64,000 nt of DNA from Proteobacteria bacterium ST_bin11 (GCA_002083615.1 MSXO01000002.1:124001-188000); one strand, 5' to 3'. Counted from the first letter of the stretch, positions 37,764 to 47,061 are shown. Numbers and translations: made by a program. Notes: generated by a model not told the origin, from the sequence alone.

Positions 37764-38864
37764 CTAGCGATCCTTGCCGGCTGAGAACGCTGACAGTTCG
37801 TCGCGAATGGCTTCAAGATAACCGTGACCGTGCTTTTGATCGGGTTCTAAATAATTTCCTTCCGCCCACTCGTTCCAGGCTTTGATGAAGATGATGCGTT
37901 TTTCAGGTTCCTGATTTTCGATTAAGGATAACGCCCGGTGTAACAACAGGCGAAATAGTTCGGGAGTGGAGCCATGAAACACGAGGCCACGCTCGCCTGC
38001 TCGTGGAGTATTATCCCAATTGGGTAATACGGTTGGATAATCCGGGAATTCTGGTGCGGACTTTCGAATTAATTTATCGAGCATGTCTTCGTAATCATGA
38101 ACCGTTAGCAAAGATTTTTTTCCGGATAAAAACTGTTTGATTTTAGAAGAAAAATATCTGACCGGCATATGTCCGTTCTTGGGGGGTAATGGTTGCAAAG
38201 TAGATGCATCCAGGCCAACGGTAAGCGGATTCCAATCAGGTCTGAGGCGATAATTGACACCCACTAGATGCAGTCCTTTAAGTCCCGCATCGGCAGCCAG
38301 TTTACGCCAGTATGCTATTACCTCGGCGAGTTCGGGAATATCGGTGGGGCTATAAATCAAAAATAAAGGCTTGCCGTCCACGGTTATATAGCGTTGGTCG
38401 GTAAAGGCTTTAAGTAACCACTCAAAATGCTCGCGATGATCGTCCATTCCCGGATAGGTTTGTTCAACTAGAGTGCGGTCTGCCACCCCTTGCCAAATAT
38501 TGTTCCAGCTATGATTTGCCCAGCACAGACAAAAAGGAAAATCCGGCTCTCGGCTGGCGAGGATTTCATCGACAGGGCGTTCCAGCATCCGTCGCCCACC
38601 GCCAAACCAATAATGATAGTAACAGAAGCCTTCTATGCCGTATTCTTTAGCCAATTCCGCCTGAGCATGGCGCGACTCCGGTAGCCGCAAGTCGTAAAAA
38701 CCCAGATCTGCAGGAATATGCGGCTGATAGTGACCAGGATACAAAGGTTTTGCTTTAGCTACATTTGTCCATTCTGTAAACCCCTTACCCCACCACTCGT
38801 CGTTTTCGGGAGTGGGGTGAAATTGGGGGAGATGAAAGGCGATAATCCGGGCATTATTGATCAT
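37764..38864 (-). CDS. GH99/WbsX-like polysaccharide biosynthesis protein
   Basis: A 366-residue protein with the opening ARIIAFHLPQFHPTPENDEWWGKGFTEWTNV and YYHYWFGGGRRMLERP, FCLCWANHSWNNIWQG and IIFIKAWNEWAEGNYLEPD, all typical of the WbsX (glycosyltransferase WbsX/GH99-like) family. Members are common in O-antigen and exopolysaccharide loci and have a barrel fold like endo-alpha-mannosidases. Whether they transfer or cleave sugars is unsettled. It overlaps the preceding glycosyltransferase gene by four bases. Confidence 0.9.
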   Translation of the reverse strand: MINNARIIAFHLPQFHPTPENDEWWGKGFTEWTNVAKAKPLYPGHYQPHIPADLGFYDLRLPESRHAQAELAKEYGIEGFCYYHYWFGGGRRMLERPVDEILASREPDFPFCLCWANHSWNNIWQGVADRTLVEQTYPGMDDHREHFEWLLKAFTDQRYITVDGKPLFLIYSPTDIPELAEVIAYWRKLAADAGLKGLHLVGVNYRLRPDWNPLTVGLDASTLQPLPPKNGHMPVRYFSSKIKQFLSGKKSLLTVHDYEDMLDKLIRKSAPEFPDYPTVLPNWDNTPRAGERGLVFHGSTPELFRLLLHRALSLIENQEPEKRIIFIKAWNEWAEGNYLEPDQKHGHGYLEAIRDELSAFSAGKDR

Positions 38865-39919
38865 AGGGGGGTACTGATGGTGAATTTTTCAAGTATTGAG
38901 TGCCAAGCCGCGACGATCTCTTGTTCTTCAAGTTCTGGAGAGTAGGTATCATGTATATAACTTGCGGCCCTCCGGCCTTTTTCAAGAATAGGCTCTGGAT
39001 CTTGGTTGAATGAGTGAATGATGTCTTCGACGGTTTTAGCAAAACCAATTATATCGCCCTGTTCAATTGGATAGGAAAATTCGGGTTTGAAAAACTCTTT
39101 GCCTCCACCACCATGAAAACCAATTACTACGCACCCCGAAGCCATCGCTTCGGCTGCTGGCAGCCCAAAGCCCTCCGGGTAGCCGAAACTAAGAAACAAC
39201 AAAGAGTCCTGATAAATTTGAGCAACTTCCGCTTGTGGTAAATTGATAAACGGCACGATATCAAAGTCCTTTAGTGCGCCGCGAAACTTGAGAATGTTTA
39301 TCACCTGCATCGCGTCCGCTTGATTTTTTATTCGTGAGAAGCACAATTGCTTTTTTTTCGTAGCTTGAAATTTAAAGCGTTTCGGATCGAGGGACAGTCT
39401 GAATCGATATAAAGGGAGATCAGGGAAGGTGTGTTGGAGATACACTGCGCCGTCCTCTGAGTTAACCAAAGTAGCCAATGCGTCTTTATGGTGGTAAGGA
39501 CTGATTAATCGATCTTTATTAAACGAGTAACCATTGAACGTCAGATAGCAATTTTGATTCAAAATCACTTTTTTGATGCCGCGCCCATAAGCTGCAGCTA
39601 AGTCAGGCCCATACATTTCTGGGACAACCAAAATATCTGAAGAGTCAATAAATGACCGTTCTCCCCCTTGAATTGGTAATTCCACAACCCTATTAGGGTC
39701 ACTATGTCGCTTGAATTTTGCAAGCAATCGATCTAGAAAGTTATCACGCCAGTAGACTATAGGTGTCTGGTTTTCAAACCAGTTTACTCTGAAGTCTTTA
39801 ATCTTATGCACAACAAAAGCGGGTATACCATTGCGATTCAAAACATCTACGTGTTGGTAGATAACGCGAACGCCGCCAACTGGTGTGGAGTGTTCCGGGC
39901 AAAGGTAATAAATGGTCAC
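38861..39919 (-). CDS. GT4-like glycosyltransferase
   Basis: A 352-residue protein of the GT-B type. The N-terminus is YLCPEHSTPVGGVRVIYQHVDVLNRNG, and the C-terminal nucleotide-sugar site is FLSFGYPEGFGLPAAEAMASGCVVIGFHGGGGKEFF with the Glu pair of the family. The protein is probably cytoplasmic or membrane-associated. It is translationally coupled to the GH99-like gene downstream and separated by 229 bp from the next upstream gene. Confidence 0.88.
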   Translation of the reverse strand: MTIYYLCPEHSTPVGGVRVIYQHVDVLNRNGIPAFVVHKIKDFRVNWFENQTPIVYWRDNFLDRLLAKFKRHSDPNRVVELPIQGGERSFIDSSDILVVPEMYGPDLAAAYGRGIKKVILNQNCYLTFNGYSFNKDRLISPYHHKDALATLVNSEDGAVYLQHTFPDLPLYRFRLSLDPKRFKFQATKKKQLCFSRIKNQADAMQVINILKFRGALKDFDIVPFINLPQAEVAQIYQDSLLFLSFGYPEGFGLPAAEAMASGCVVIGFHGGGGKEFFKPEFSYPIEQGDIIGFAKTVEDIIHSFNQDPEPILEKGRRAASYIHDTYSPELEEQEIVAAWHSILEKFTISTPL

Positions 39920-40017
39920 TTATTATTCTCGATAGATAAAGCGTATTGATATTTAACGGCGGTCTCTAGGGTTTGTTTATCTGAATTGTTGCGAGTACAA
40001 CGGTTTAAAAAGTTTAG

Positions 40018-40110
40018 GGAACCTCTTGGTGACGCTTTTTTAATAAAAATAGGCTTAAGTTCTTGATTTAAGCTTCTGAAATTCGAGATAACGAATTAAT
40101 CAGAGGTTCC
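40018..40110. repeat. MITE-like element with 9-bp terminal inverted repeats
   Basis: GGAACCTCT at 40018-40026 is mirrored by AGAGGTTCC at 40102-40110. Inside lie smaller palindromes: GCTTAA...TTAAGC near 40052-40073 and ATTCG...CGAAT near 40081-40096. The 93-bp length, nested hairpins and lack of a coding frame fit a miniature transposable element or solo IS ends. Ends of this sequence type are known from some IS5-group elements (recalled, not checked). Confidence 0.4.
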
Positions 40111-40148
40111 TGCGACAAAAAATCTCTTTTTCTTAGCGTGTAAAAACC

Positions 40149-41471
40149 TTAAATTTTGTTATTTTTAAATCGCCACAGCAGATGTTTGTCCAATAAATCC
40201 TGGACTCGTTGTTTTAGACCTGGCCAACCGAAATAGCCAAAATCCTTTTGGGCTTTTCGCAATGCTGATAAATTTGCAATTTTATTCTGATTGCGTCGAT
40301 CTAAAAAAACATTTTCATCTAAAATTGCTTTTAGTTCATCCATAAAGTCTGTGCGTTCGGCTGTCGCGTGATATGCCTTGGCATCTAGCACGGCTTGCGA
40401 CCCAATTCGTTCTCTAAGGCTTTGATCGCTAGAGAGTTTTTTCATCCAGTCGACAGCCTCGTCTATATGCGGTTCCGCCCACACTGCTCGTTTGCCCAGT
40501 TGATCCGGCCCAGTGGCTGCCATGCCTGTATAAGGCACTAAGTCATATCCTACCAAGCACGAATTAGTATGTTTCATAAAAGACATATTGCCAGACCAGG
40601 CGGTGGCGATGACAGGTTTACCCAGAGCCATACATTCCAGCGGCCCTAAGCCCAGGCCTTCCGCGCGATGCATCGACACAAAAACGTCGCAACTAGCGTA
40701 CAGACTTAAAACCTCTGAATACGACAGAGATTTTGCAATAAAGTGAACTCGCGGATTGCCTTCACAGCGGGTTTTTAGTTGTTCGACAAGCGCCATGGGA
40801 TCAATATTCTTACTTTTGATTTCCGCATTGTTCAATTTAACAACCAGGTGCGGTAGATCATTAGCAGCGTCTCCCGGAAACGCTTTTAGAAATGCATCGA
40901 CTGCGCCAAATGGGTTTTTCCGGGCTGGATCATGATGGGGATCGAAGCTTGATACGAATAACAAGCAGTTTTCTGGTAGGTCGAATTGCTTGCGGTTTGC
41001 CTTGATGTTCGATGGTAGGAATAACGGGTGCACGCAATCTAGGGTCATTACATCGGAAAGATTGGTATCGAAAACCTGTTTTACAAAATGAGACCCAGCC
41101 AATACTACATCAAATAGACGCAAGGCTTCGCAGTATCGTCTAGGAAGAATCGTTTCTTCGCACCAAATTAATCCGGCATTCAGTCGTTCAGTTGAAAAAA
41201 TTCCAGGTGGAGGATTTAAGAACAGATCAGGTAATTGCCCCATCGACAAAAAAAATAAATTGATTGGATAGGGTAGCTCAGAGGCTTTTTTCACAAAGAG
41301 GGGCTCATATTCGTAGACGCGCGCATCCTGTGATCGTTTGTAATCGATATCGTAGATTGCAACCGGTATTTCATTGTTCAGAAACAGTTTTATGAAATGT
41401 CGCGCAGTGATGCCAAGGCTGACATTGCTGCTGACGTAGCCGATTACATTGATGCCGAAGGGTGGGGTCAT
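40149..41471 (-). CDS. GT4-family glycosyltransferase
   Basis: A GT-B glycosyltransferase of 440 residues from ATG 41471 (TPPFGINVIGYVSSN). An upstream TTG at 41549 would overlap the preceding gene by 50 bp and is less likely. Visible are the ISTARHFIK-like acceptor region near the N-terminus, FVSSFDPHHDPARKNPFGAVDAF, and the donor site VSMHRAEGLGLGPLECMALGKPVIATAWSGN. It ends in HLLWRFKNNKI, nearly the same tail as the adjacent gene product (HLLWRFRN). Sugar specificity is unknown. Confidence 0.88.
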   Translation of the reverse strand: MTPPFGINVIGYVSSNVSLGITARHFIKLFLNNEIPVAIYDIDYKRSQDARVYEYEPLFVKKASELPYPINLFFLSMGQLPDLFLNPPPGIFSTERLNAGLIWCEETILPRRYCEALRLFDVVLAGSHFVKQVFDTNLSDVMTLDCVHPLFLPSNIKANRKQFDLPENCLLFVSSFDPHHDPARKNPFGAVDAFLKAFPGDAANDLPHLVVKLNNAEIKSKNIDPMALVEQLKTRCEGNPRVHFIAKSLSYSEVLSLYASCDVFVSMHRAEGLGLGPLECMALGKPVIATAWSGNMSFMKHTNSCLVGYDLVPYTGMAATGPDQLGKRAVWAEPHIDEAVDWMKKLSSDQSLRERIGSQAVLDAKAYHATAERTDFMDELKAILDENVFLDRRNQNKIANLSALRKAQKDFGYFGWPGLKQRVQDLLDKHLLWRFKNNKI

Positions 41472-41499
41472 TTTAATGAAATTGTTTAAATTGGTTTTA

Positions 41500-42702
41500 T
41501 TAGTTGCGGAAACGCCAAAGCAAATGTGTTTCTGCTTGTCGTCGTACAAAGCTTTTTAAACGTCTCCATAGCAACGTAGGCCAGGGTCTCGATGCTGCTT
41601 CCAATGCGCTAAACTGTTCAATAATCAGGTTTTTTACCACTGCTTCTGAAAAGTTTTTCTCCAAAAATTGACGACCCGCAGAGCCGATCCTTGAGTGAAG
41701 TAACGGGTCTCGAAGCAAACTGATGATGTGATTTGCTAAGTCCTGTGGGGTATTGCCAATCAGCACGTCTTTGCCGGGAGTCAAACCAAAACCTTCCAGG
41801 CCAATTGAGGTGGTCACTACGGGTAAGCCAAAGGATAATGCCTCACCGATTTTTCCTTTTACACCGCTACCATAACGTAAGGGGGCGATCGAAATATACG
41901 CTTTCACCAAGTAGGGTTTCATCTCTGGAACGCGGCCTAAAATTTCAATTGCACCACCGTTGAGATTTACAACCTCTTCTGGGTAGTCACCGCCGACGAC
42001 TTTCAAACAGACTTGAGGAATTACTTTTAAAACTAAAGGTAGCACTTCCCTGGCGAAGTAAAGCACGGCGTCAACATTCGGGCCATAAGCACCCCAACCC
42101 ACGAACAATAGAGACTTTCCATCCCTGGCTTCTGTTGGGGTAAAATCTCCCATCGGGTGAATATTTGGAATTATGCCAATTCGCTTATAGGGTAATTCGG
42201 GAATCAATAATTGGCGTTCTGGTTCGGAAACCACAAGAATAAAATCCGCTTCCCGGTACGCAGCGAGTTCTTCTTGTTTGACGTGCTCCGCATGATCGAA
42301 ATCCCGTTGATCTTGAGTTAGTCTAGCTTTGGACTGATAGCGGCCGAATTGTACGTCCACCGAATCGATCACCAACCGAGCTGCAGGTGCCCAGTGTCGC
42401 ACTGCGGCTATATTTTTTGGGGTAGCCGTAACGAATAAGATGAATATTACAGTATCGAAACTATCTGATTTTAATGCAGGAACTAGGCCGGTATCTGCAA
42501 CTTTGACACCCTGATCAATTAAGTTTTGCCTATATAGCTCAACCGCTGCCTCCCCTAATTCTTGCGTCATATAAGGAACGTCCAATGGGCACAATGTAAC
42601 TTGATGAGTTTGCGCCAGAATTTGCACCAACCTAGAAAAACGCAACTCGTAAGAAGATCGATCAAAGGCGGGATAGGAGTCTGAAACGATGAGGATTTTC
42701 AT
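41500..42702 (-). CDS. GT4-family glycosyltransferase
   Basis: A 400-residue GT-B enzyme. The N-terminus is KILIVSDSYPAFDRSSYELRFSRLVQIL. The domain link includes LLFVGWGAYGPNVDAVLYFAREVLP, and the donor-binding segment is ISIAPLRYGSGVKGKIGEALSFGLPVVTT. The C-terminus is ETHLLWRFRN. It lies 28 bp upstream of the next glycosyltransferase, so they are probably co-transcribed. Confidence 0.88.
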   Translation of the reverse strand: MKILIVSDSYPAFDRSSYELRFSRLVQILAQTHQVTLCPLDVPYMTQELGEAAVELYRQNLIDQGVKVADTGLVPALKSDSFDTVIFILFVTATPKNIAAVRHWAPAARLVIDSVDVQFGRYQSKARLTQDQRDFDHAEHVKQEELAAYREADFILVVSEPERQLLIPELPYKRIGIIPNIHPMGDFTPTEARDGKSLLFVGWGAYGPNVDAVLYFAREVLPLVLKVIPQVCLKVVGGDYPEEVVNLNGGAIEILGRVPEMKPYLVKAYISIAPLRYGSGVKGKIGEALSFGLPVVTTSIGLEGFGLTPGKDVLIGNTPQDLANHIISLLRDPLLHSRIGSAGRQFLEKNFSEAVVKNLIIEQFSALEAASRPWPTLLWRRLKSFVRRQAETHLLWRFRN

Positions 42703-42751
42703 TAGTTTATATACTTAATATAGGTTCCATTTAGCATGGTTTGTGAAAAAG

Positions 42752-43639
42752 TTACTGTTTTATCCAAGGAGGTATGAATTCACTCCAGTATTGGTCTTCA
42801 CTCTTAGCTAAGCGTTTTATAATCGGTCTAAGAAATTTAATTACAGGATTATTAATAATTGCTTGGTAGTTTTTTTCGTACCAACAATATTTATTTATTA
42901 ACTGAGTTAATTGTTTTTCGACATGTTGTCTACCGCCATGCTGTGTGATCACCATTGCGCAATCTAACAGCATTAGCTTTTCAAATGCTGTTGTTTTAGC
43001 GTTGGGGTGGCTCAAGGCTTCTGAAAGAAGGTCATTAGTACTGATGAATTTAACACCCTTTTTAGCCATCCTTAGCCATAAATCGAGATCCAACGCTATG
43101 TGAATTGACTCATCAATGGGTCCCGAAAGTTCCCATGCTGATCGTGAATATGCACTTGAAGGTTGCAGGAAATTGCCACCAATCATCCAATCATACAAGC
43201 TCTCCAAGTTTATATTCTGACTGGGTTCTATGTAATAAACTTCGTTTCCAGCTAAGTCAACAATTCTTCCGGCACCAACTACCATGCCTGCTTCTGGATT
43301 TTGCCGAAATTTTTCGGCAAAATGCATAAGTGTTCCAGGCAAGTACCAATCATCAGAGTTTAGCCAAGTAAGAATTTCTCCTGAGGATTTAGACATGCCT
43401 TTATTTAGCGCATGGCTTTGACCTTGATCAGGTTCACTTACCCAATAAAATAAATGCTTTTCATGTTTTTTGATAACTTCAATGGTGTTATCGGCACTGC
43501 CCCCATCAATTATGATGAGTTCTAAGTTTGGATAGTTTTGTGACAAAACAGAGGTTATAGTTTTCTCAATAAATCTCCCTTGATTAAAAGAAGGAATTAT
43601 TACGGATATTTTCGGCAAGTGACAAGATATAGAGGACAT
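42752..43639 (-). CDS. GT2-family glycosyltransferase
   Basis: A 295-residue GT-A enzyme. KISVIIPSFNQGRFIEKTITSVLSQNYPNLELIIIDGGSADNT covers the nucleotide-sugar fold, followed by WVSEPDQGQSHALNKG and the metal motif LNSDDWYLPG. This EPDxGQSxALNKG subgroup is common in capsule and O-antigen loci. The gene is AT-rich compared with its flanks beyond 50 kb. Confidence 0.92.
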   Translation of the reverse strand: MSSISCHLPKISVIIPSFNQGRFIEKTITSVLSQNYPNLELIIIDGGSADNTIEVIKKHEKHLFYWVSEPDQGQSHALNKGMSKSSGEILTWLNSDDWYLPGTLMHFAEKFRQNPEAGMVVGAGRIVDLAGNEVYYIEPSQNINLESLYDWMIGGNFLQPSSAYSRSAWELSGPIDESIHIALDLDLWLRMAKKGVKFISTNDLLSEALSHPNAKTTAFEKLMLLDCAMVITQHGGRQHVEKQLTQLINKYCWYEKNYQAIINNPVIKFLRPIIKRLAKSEDQYWSEFIPPWIKQ

Positions 43640-43661
43640 TAATTATTTATATGATAGAGAG

Positions 43662-44321
43662 TTAAGCTTTGGTCGCCTCTAAGTTAAGGTTTATAAGATA
43701 ATCTTTGTTGTTTATCGTTAGTTTTTTCGAGGCCCAATCATCAAAATCATGGAATTCCACTTCAATAGGATTCCATTCAGAAACATGCTGAAAGCTATTA
43801 TTTACGAATAGTCTTTCCAAGTATTTTTTGTTGTACACCTCATAATGAAAGTTCTCTGGGTACTCTTGTCCGCCCATCAATGCAGGAGAAATGTATTCAA
43901 TTTTATGATCGTTATCTTTGTATATGGCTAAGATATAATCAAAATTAGGCACGGAAACTCTCAGTTTTCCGCTTGGCTTCAAAATTCTATGCATCTCTTT
44001 AAGCACCATCGAAATACTGTCTCTTGGCACATGTTCTAAGATGTGGCACATATAAACTAGATCAGCAGTATTAGACGGTATCATCCATAAGCGAAAAATG
44101 TTGCTTGTTACTATATGAATATGATCCTTTTTCCGCGCATCAATGTTAATAAATTCTGGCGAGTTTATATCGCCACAACCTATATGAAAAAGAGTCTTTC
44201 CATCTTTTGATTTAGGATACTTTCTTTCTCTGAGTCTCCATAGCAGTTCTATAATCGTGTTAGCTTGGTTGTAAAAAATATTACAATATTTATTTTTAAG
44301 TTTCTCTATTCGCCAATGCAT
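43662..44321 (-). CDS. SAM-dependent methyltransferase (class I)
   Basis: A 219-residue methyltransferase with the SAM-binding FHIGCGDINSPEFINIDAR (motif I plus the post-I acidic loop), YMCHILEHVPRDSISMVLKEMHRILKPSGKLRVSVPNFDYIL, and a C-terminal FHYEVYNKKYLERLF. The start overlaps the 3' end of the Wzt-like gene by 16 bp, so the two are coupled. In ABC-dependent O-antigen systems such enzymes can cap the growing chain with a methyl group that the Wzt C-terminal domain recognises; this is a plausible but untested role here. Confidence 0.85.
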   Translation of the reverse strand: MHWRIEKLKNKYCNIFYNQANTIIELLWRLRERKYPKSKDGKTLFHIGCGDINSPEFINIDARKKDHIHIVTSNIFRLWMIPSNTADLVYMCHILEHVPRDSISMVLKEMHRILKPSGKLRVSVPNFDYILAIYKDNDHKIEYISPALMGGQEYPENFHYEVYNKKYLERLFVNNSFQHVSEWNPIEVEFHDFDDWASKKLTINNKDYLINLNLEATKA

Positions 44322-45565
44322 TTAATTATCTCGTTTGTGTCAGATAAACTCCATTTTCCATTTAAACTAACAAATCCTTCTGACATGCTTTGTGTGCGTT
44401 CAATGTTTGAGCTTTTAACTTGAAAATTAAGCAAGCTTTCTTCATAAAAAATATTACGAGGGATCTTACCCCCTTCCACGCCAATCCGGACTGAAAAAAC
44501 TCCGGGTAAAAATGGAAAAGAAGGAATACTTATTGCTAATGTGTACTCGCCGGGGGGTAGGGTTTTATCCTTAAATTGAGACTCAGTAATTTCTGTGGCG
44601 AGATAGAGGAAGTCAGTGGTATGGATTCCAAATCCAAAATTTGGGTGGTCAAGTACTTTATTTACTTTAAAGCGTAAGTTGAATGTGATGTCTTCATTTG
44701 TCCTAATGCTATCAACTTTATTTCCATTCTGATCAAGTATTTCAATGTTAACTAACTCGATTTCATCCGAATGTTCTTTGCGAGCAGTGCTAGATAAGTT
44801 GTGGCTTTGAACTTTAATTTTTTCATCGTTTTGAGTATAGAAAAGTCCGCAAACTTCTGCCGGGTTTCCGTCGGCAATAATTCTACCATGGTCCATCAAA
44901 ATAACTCGTTTACAAATTCTTTCAATTTGTCGAATGTTATGACTAACTAATAAGACAGTCTTGCCTTGATGAATAATCATGTCTTCCATCTTATCGAAGC
45001 ATTTTCTTTGAAATGCCAGATCACCAACCGCTAAAACTTCATCAATTATTAAAATGTCTGCATCAAGGCTAGTAGCAATAGAAAATCCAAGTTTAACTGT
45101 CATTCCTGAGCTGTAGCGCTTTACTGGTGTATCTATGAATTGCTCCAGTTCAGAAAAATCAATAATTTCATCCAGTTTCTGTTGAATTATTTTTTTAGGG
45201 ATACCTAAGATTGAGCCATTTAAATAAATATTTTCTCGGCCGGTCAATTCAGGATTTACACCTGCTCCCACTTCAATTAATGGTGCAATACTGCCTCTTA
45301 CTTTTACATAGCCTTTTGTTGGTTTACTGATATTGGCGAGGTGTTTCAGAAGTGTGCTCTTGCCCGCGCCATTGTGACCAATAATACCCACCACTTCACC
45401 TTCTTCAATATTAAAATTGACGTCATCCAGTGCTTTGAATCGTTCGCGATGCTGCATGGGTTGAAATGTCAAGCGCCTTAGACTATTAAGCGCAGTTTCT
45501 TTTAAACTGGTCAGATGCCCCAATTGGTATTCTTTAGTAAGATGATTGACTTCGATGATGGCCAT
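44306..45565 (-). CDS. wzt: Polysaccharide ABC exporter ATP-binding protein (Wzt-like)
   Basis: ATPase of an O-antigen/capsule ABC exporter, 419 residues from ATG 45565 (AIIEVNHLTKEYQLG). An upstream in-frame start at 45628 would overlap wzm and is less likely. Walker A GHNGAGKST, signature YSSGMTVKLGFS, Walker B DILIIDEVLAVGD and switch SHN are clear. After about residue 240 comes a Wzt_C beta-sandwich (EIELVNIEILDQNGNKVDSI, FGFGIHTTDFLYLATEI, PGVFSVRIGVEGG), which in E. coli O9a binds the chain-end modification. The partner permease is directly upstream. Confidence 0.93.
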   Translation of the reverse strand: MAIIEVNHLTKEYQLGHLTSLKETALNSLRRLTFQPMQHRERFKALDDVNFNIEEGEVVGIIGHNGAGKSTLLKHLANISKPTKGYVKVRGSIAPLIEVGAGVNPELTGRENIYLNGSILGIPKKIIQQKLDEIIDFSELEQFIDTPVKRYSSGMTVKLGFSIATSLDADILIIDEVLAVGDLAFQRKCFDKMEDMIIHQGKTVLLVSHNIRQIERICKRVILMDHGRIIADGNPAEVCGLFYTQNDEKIKVQSHNLSSTARKEHSDEIELVNIEILDQNGNKVDSIRTNEDITFNLRFKVNKVLDHPNFGFGIHTTDFLYLATEITESQFKDKTLPPGEYTLAISIPSFPFLPGVFSVRIGVEGGKIPRNIFYEESLLNFQVKSSNIERTQSMSEGFVSLNGKWSLSDTNEIIKCIGE

Positions 45566-45611
45566 AAAGTGGATTGAGATATTTTGATTTTGGCGAGATT
45601 GTGTTGGTTTA

Positions 45612-46430
45612 CTAAATGACATCAGCAAACCAGCTTTCGGCGCGTTTAAAAAACCAATAACTAAAAGGCAGTATCGTTAGAGTTAGAGTTAATCCTGGGT
45701 ATAACGCAATAAAATCAGGCTCCGTCCCTTTAATTAACGTCCGTTGAAATCCGTCGATTATTCCGACTAAAGGGTTAAGCGTATATAAGGTGTATAGTTT
45801 ATCTGACCATTCTCCTGCGGCTTGTTCAAGCAGCAGTTTTTTTTGAACTAGACTTAACGGGTAAATAACTGGTGAACCATACATTAATAAAGATAGCGCA
45901 ATGGGTATGGCCTGAGCAACATCCCGATAATACACATTCATTGCTGCACCAAAAAAACTAATGGTCAGAGCTACTATCATGGTGTAAAGAATGAATGCGG
46001 GTAACCACCAAGCAAAAATGCTAGGCACAACCTTATAATAAATCATCATTCCAGCTAGTATTGCAAAACTAATGGCTAATTCCACTAGCTTAGTTACCAT
46101 GGCAGTCAATGGGAAAATTTCGCGCGGGAAGTAAATTTTCTTTATTAGTGCGGCATTAGATGTGACACTATTGACACCCTCAGAAACCGATTCCTGGAAG
46201 AAAACCCAAGGAATAAGCGCAGCAAAGGTTATCAGCGGATAGGGCAGGCCGTTGGTTTCTATTTCGATAAAACTTTTCATCATGGTAAAAACCAGCATTA
46301 ACATAACGGGCTTCAATACTGCCCATAAAATGCCTAGATAAGCCTGTTTATAGCGTATAACAATATTTTTATAGGTTAATGCCGATATTAATTCGTGGTA
46401 TAGATATAAGTTTTTTACAATTCCAATCAT
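45612..46430 (-). CDS. wzm: Polysaccharide ABC exporter permease (Wzm-like)
   Basis: A 272-residue ABC-2 type permease with about six membrane helices. The family pattern is ELISALTYKNIVIRYKQAYLGILWAVLKPVMLMLVFTMM, LPYPLITFAALIPWVFFQESVSEGVNSVTSNAALIKKIYFPREIFPL, and YYRDVAQAIPIALSLLMYGSPVIYPLSLV. With Wzt it exports a lipid-linked polysaccharide chain across the inner membrane. It precedes wzt by 46 bp on the same strand. Confidence 0.93.
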   Translation of the reverse strand: MIGIVKNLYLYHELISALTYKNIVIRYKQAYLGILWAVLKPVMLMLVFTMMKSFIEIETNGLPYPLITFAALIPWVFFQESVSEGVNSVTSNAALIKKIYFPREIFPLTAMVTKLVELAISFAILAGMMIYYKVVPSIFAWWLPAFILYTMIVALTISFFGAAMNVYYRDVAQAIPIALSLLMYGSPVIYPLSLVQKKLLLEQAAGEWSDKLYTLYTLNPLVGIIDGFQRTLIKGTEPDFIALYPGLTLTLTILPFSYWFFKRAESWFADVI

Positions 46431-46470
46431 TCTATTTAGTTGAGTTAGTTAAGCGGTTGCAATTTGATGC

Positions 46471-47061
46471 TCACTTTTTTAACTTGGCTAAGCGTTTTAA
46501 AAGTGGCTTTGAGTCAGGTTTGTGTTCTAGGCCTTTTTTCAAAGTATCGATTGCTTCTTTGGTTTTATTTAACTTTAATTGCAAATCGCTAATTGCAACA
46601 TAGGTCATCCACACTTTAGGATTCATCTCAATACTCTTTTGATATGATTCCAATGCGCTTTGATAATCCTCTAATGCTTCCTGTACTTTTCCCACGTCAT
46701 AATACATTTTTGGGAGTAACACAAAGTTAGGATCTATTCCATGCTCAAAAGGATAGCTCATTTCGTTTAGAGCAGCCTTAAGCTTATAACCTCTTTCTTC
46801 CTTATCGCTCGTCTTAAAGGCTAAATTGTAGGTAAATAGTCCTGCGCAGTAGTGATGAATCCCGCCATTTCCTGCTAAGCGTTTTTCCCACTGCAGAGCT
46901 CGCGCTGTACCCTGATTACCTTTTTGATGCATTTCCTTGCAATATATTGGTAACCCTAAATAATCCAAGTCAGTTTTCGGGTAATCAGCTTGGGAATTTA
47001 GAGGTAGTAAAAAGCTAATGGCTACAAATATATTTAAAGTATTTTTTATATTAATTTTCAT
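46471..47061 (-). CDS. TPR-repeat protein with signal peptide
   Basis: A 196-residue protein. Residues 1-25 look like a Sec signal peptide (LNIFVAISFLLPLNSQA-D), so it is probably periplasmic. TPR units cover about 110-195: MYYDVGKVQEALEDYQSALESYQKSIEMNPKVWMTYVAISDLQLKLNKTKEAIDTLKKGLEHKP. TPR proteins act as scaffolds in polysaccharide export. It is AT-rich and lies 40 bp upstream of wzm on the same strand. Specific function unknown. Confidence 0.8.
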   Translation of the reverse strand: MKINIKNTLNIFVAISFLLPLNSQADYPKTDLDYLGLPIYCKEMHQKGNQGTARALQWEKRLAGNGGIHHYCAGLFTYNLAFKTSDKEERGYKLKAALNEMSYPFEHGIDPNFVLLPKMYYDVGKVQEALEDYQSALESYQKSIEMNPKVWMTYVAISDLQLKLNKTKEAIDTLKKGLEHKPDSKPLLKRLAKLKK

